DNA from: Cystobacter fuscus
GTDB taxonomy: Bacteria > Myxococcota > Myxococcia > Myxococcales > Myxococcaceae
Reading direction: 5' to 3'
Assembly: GCF_002305875.1 (NCBI RefSeq)
Contig: NZ_CP022098.1
Span: 9,610,001-9,674,000 of the forward strand
DNA: 64,000 bases
Both the position numbers and the translations under genes were made by a program. Of the stretch, positions 62,783 through 64,000 are shown in pieces (within the stretch, counting starts at the first letter, position 1; the number at the start of each line of letters is the position of its first letter). The notes beneath the pieces were generated by a model. That model was not told where the DNA came from and did no database searches. It was given only the letters and a program-made list of their open reading frames with translations.

Positions 62783-63652
62783 CTAGACGAGCACACGCAG
62801 GTAGCGCAGCCGGCCGCGGACCACCTCGGCCACCGCGAGCAGCACGCCCGAGGGTCCCACCACGCGCACCCGGCCCGGATGCGAGGGGGCCTCGACGGGC
62901 ACCCCATGGGACACCCGCTCCGCGTCCGCCGCGCTCACCAGCACCGCGGGCAGGTCCACGAGCGCCTCGGACACGGGCAACAGGCGCCGCACCAGGGCCT
63001 CGGGCTCGCGCACCAGCGCGGGCACGTCCGCCAGGGGGAGCGCGTGGGTGAGGGAGAAGGGCCCGCTCGCGGTGCGCCGCAGCGCCTCCAGATGGGCTCC
63101 GCAGCCGAGCGCCCGGCCCAGGTCATAGGCGAGCGTGCGCACGAAGAAACCCTTGGAGCAGCGCACGGACAGGCGCAGCTGGGTGGCGTTGAAGTCGCGC
63201 AGCACCAGCTCGTACACCGTCACCTGGCGGCTGGCGCGCTCCACCTCCTCACCCGCGCGGGCCAGCTCGTACAGCCGCTTGCCGCCCACCTTCACCGCCG
63301 AATACATGGGCGGCACCTGCTCGAAGGTGCCCCGGAAGCGGCCGAGCACGTCCTCGAGCAACGAGGCGGTGAGCGGGGGCACGGGCGCCTCGGCGACCAC
63401 CTTGCCCTCGGCGTCCTGCGTGTCCGTCTCCGCGCCCAGGCGCACCACGGCGTCATAGGCCTTGTCGCCCTCGGTGATGAAGCCCGCCACCTTGGTGGCT
63501 TCCCCCAGGCACAGGGGCAGCACCCCGGTCGCCATGGGATCCAGCGTGCCGGTATGGCCCACCTTCTTCACCCGGAGCAGACCACGTACCTGTCGAACCA
63601 CGTCGAACGACGTGGGGCCCTTGGGCTTGTCGATGACCAGCACGCCGTCCAT
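62783..63652 (-). CDS. truB: tRNA pseudouridine-55 synthase
   Basis: The product is 289 residues. VLVIDKPKGPTSFDVVRQVR opens it. The catalytic Asp lies in GHTGTLDPMATGVLPLCLGE, and KRLYELARAGEEVERASRQV and the PUA-like end complete it. It makes pseudouridine in the T-loop of tRNAs. ATG 63652 is preferred to a TTG 2 codons upstream. It follows rbfA by a 6-bp gap. Confidence 0.95.
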   Translation of the reverse strand: MDGVLVIDKPKGPTSFDVVRQVRGLLRVKKVGHTGTLDPMATGVLPLCLGEATKVAGFITEGDKAYDAVVRLGAETDTQDAEGKVVAEAPVPPLTASLLEDVLGRFRGTFEQVPPMYSAVKVGGKRLYELARAGEEVERASRQVTVYELVLRDFNATQLRLSVRCSKGFFVRTLAYDLGRALGCGAHLEALRRTASGPFSLTHALPLADVPALVREPEALVRRLLPVSEALVDLPAVLVSAADAERVSHGVPVEAPSHPGRVRVVGPSGVLLAVAEVVRGRLRYLRVLV

Positions 63653-63658
63653 GCTCAA

Positions 63659-64000
63659 CTACCCACCTTCCTTCTCCTTCATCTCGCGCAGCAGCCGCTC
63701 GATGCGGTCACCCCGCTCCAACGACTCGTCGAAGGTGAAGAATACTTCGGGCGACACCCGCATGTTCACCGCCTCGGTGATCTGCCGGCGGATGAAGCCC
63801 TTGGCCGCCTCGAGCCCCTTGTGGGTCTCCTTGCGCTCCTGCTCGCTGCCCATCATCGAGTAGTAGATGCGCGCGGTCTTCAGGTCCGGCGACACCTTGA
63901 CGCCGGTGATGGTGATGTAGCCAATGCGCGGATCCTTCAGCTCGCCCCGGGTGAGCATCCTCCCCATGGCGGCCTGGATCTCCTGTCCCACGCGCTCCGG
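63659..64000 (-). CDS. rbfA: Ribosome-binding factor A (N-terminus outside the window)
   Basis: The visible 113 residues include [16 protein letters not shown] and the KH-type core [28 protein letters not shown], then [20 protein letters not shown] and [17 protein letters not shown], all diagnostic of RbfA. It binds 30S precursors and supports cold-time maturation of 16S rRNA. The first few codons lie beyond base 64000. It heads the rbfA-truB cluster. Confidence 0.95.
   Translation of the reverse strand, partial: PERVGQEIQAAMGRMLTRGELKDPRIGYITITGVKVSPDLKTARIYYSMMGSEQERKETHKGLEAAKGFIRRQITEAVNMRVSPEVFFTFDESLERGDRIERLLREMKEKEGG

Overview
The window reads as the chromosome of a myxobacterium, probably of the Cystobacter/Archangium/Melittangium type. 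The evidence is very high GC with GC-rich third codon positions, many secreted or lipid-anchored repeat proteins, a Ser/Thr kinase fused to a formylglycine-generating-enzyme-like domain, and a toxin closely resembling the Myxococcus SitA5 lipoprotein toxins. The genus is inference; nothing in the window fixes it.

Layout. (1) 1-2.9 kb: the 3' end of an FG-GAP repeat protein, a GNAT remnant, a glutathione S-transferase and a Cys-rich secreted protein. (2) 2.9-38.2 kb: a mobile, heavily rearranged zone bounded by the intact ssrA (tmRNA) gene at 38191-38552. Two extra copies of the tmRNA 3' end, each beside the same terminator hairpin, lie at 2898-2964 and 7862-7927, as expected of elements integrating at the 3' end of ssrA. 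The zone holds a toxin/ankyrin pair, a SitA-type toxin with its putative immunity gene, a DUF4209 gene split by an IS66 element with a perfect 8-bp target duplication, an amidohydrolase/LysR pair, an acyltransferase with a LytS/LytR-type two-component system, a four-gene acyl-CoA dehydrogenase/PIG-L/NodS-like/glycosyltransferase operon, and IS3, IS4, IS66, IS91, IS630, IS701 and IS1182 elements or fragments. One IS91-like terminal module occurs five times, with two divergent relatives; all end at the same base and many sit on gene truncations. One IS91-like copy (8.2-10.7 kb) carries 1059 bp captured from the four-gene operon, which is also present intact 22.6 kb away.

(3) 38.2-64 kb: an ordered, core-like chromosome. 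It holds a pair of M16 proteases (one catalytic, one lacking the zinc motif), an OmpA-family protein with thrombospondin type-3 repeats, lipoprotein genes, a TlpA-like thioredoxin, a CFI-box protein, an HtrA-like protease, a TrmJ-like RNA methyltransferase, purC, purB in an overlapping operon with a kinase-FGE fusion and an ABC-type binding protein, dut, an M23 peptidase, and the translation/RNA-decay cluster rbfA-truB-(MoaD-like)-rpsO-pnp.

Functionally, the right third is housekeeping and envelope biology. The left two thirds are an ssrA-linked accessory region in which kin-discrimination-type toxins, insertion sequences and metabolic cassettes have accumulated. The least usual features are the repeated ssrA 3'-end/terminator modules, the IS91-like terminal modules with DNA capture, and the interrupted but reconstructable DUF4209 gene.
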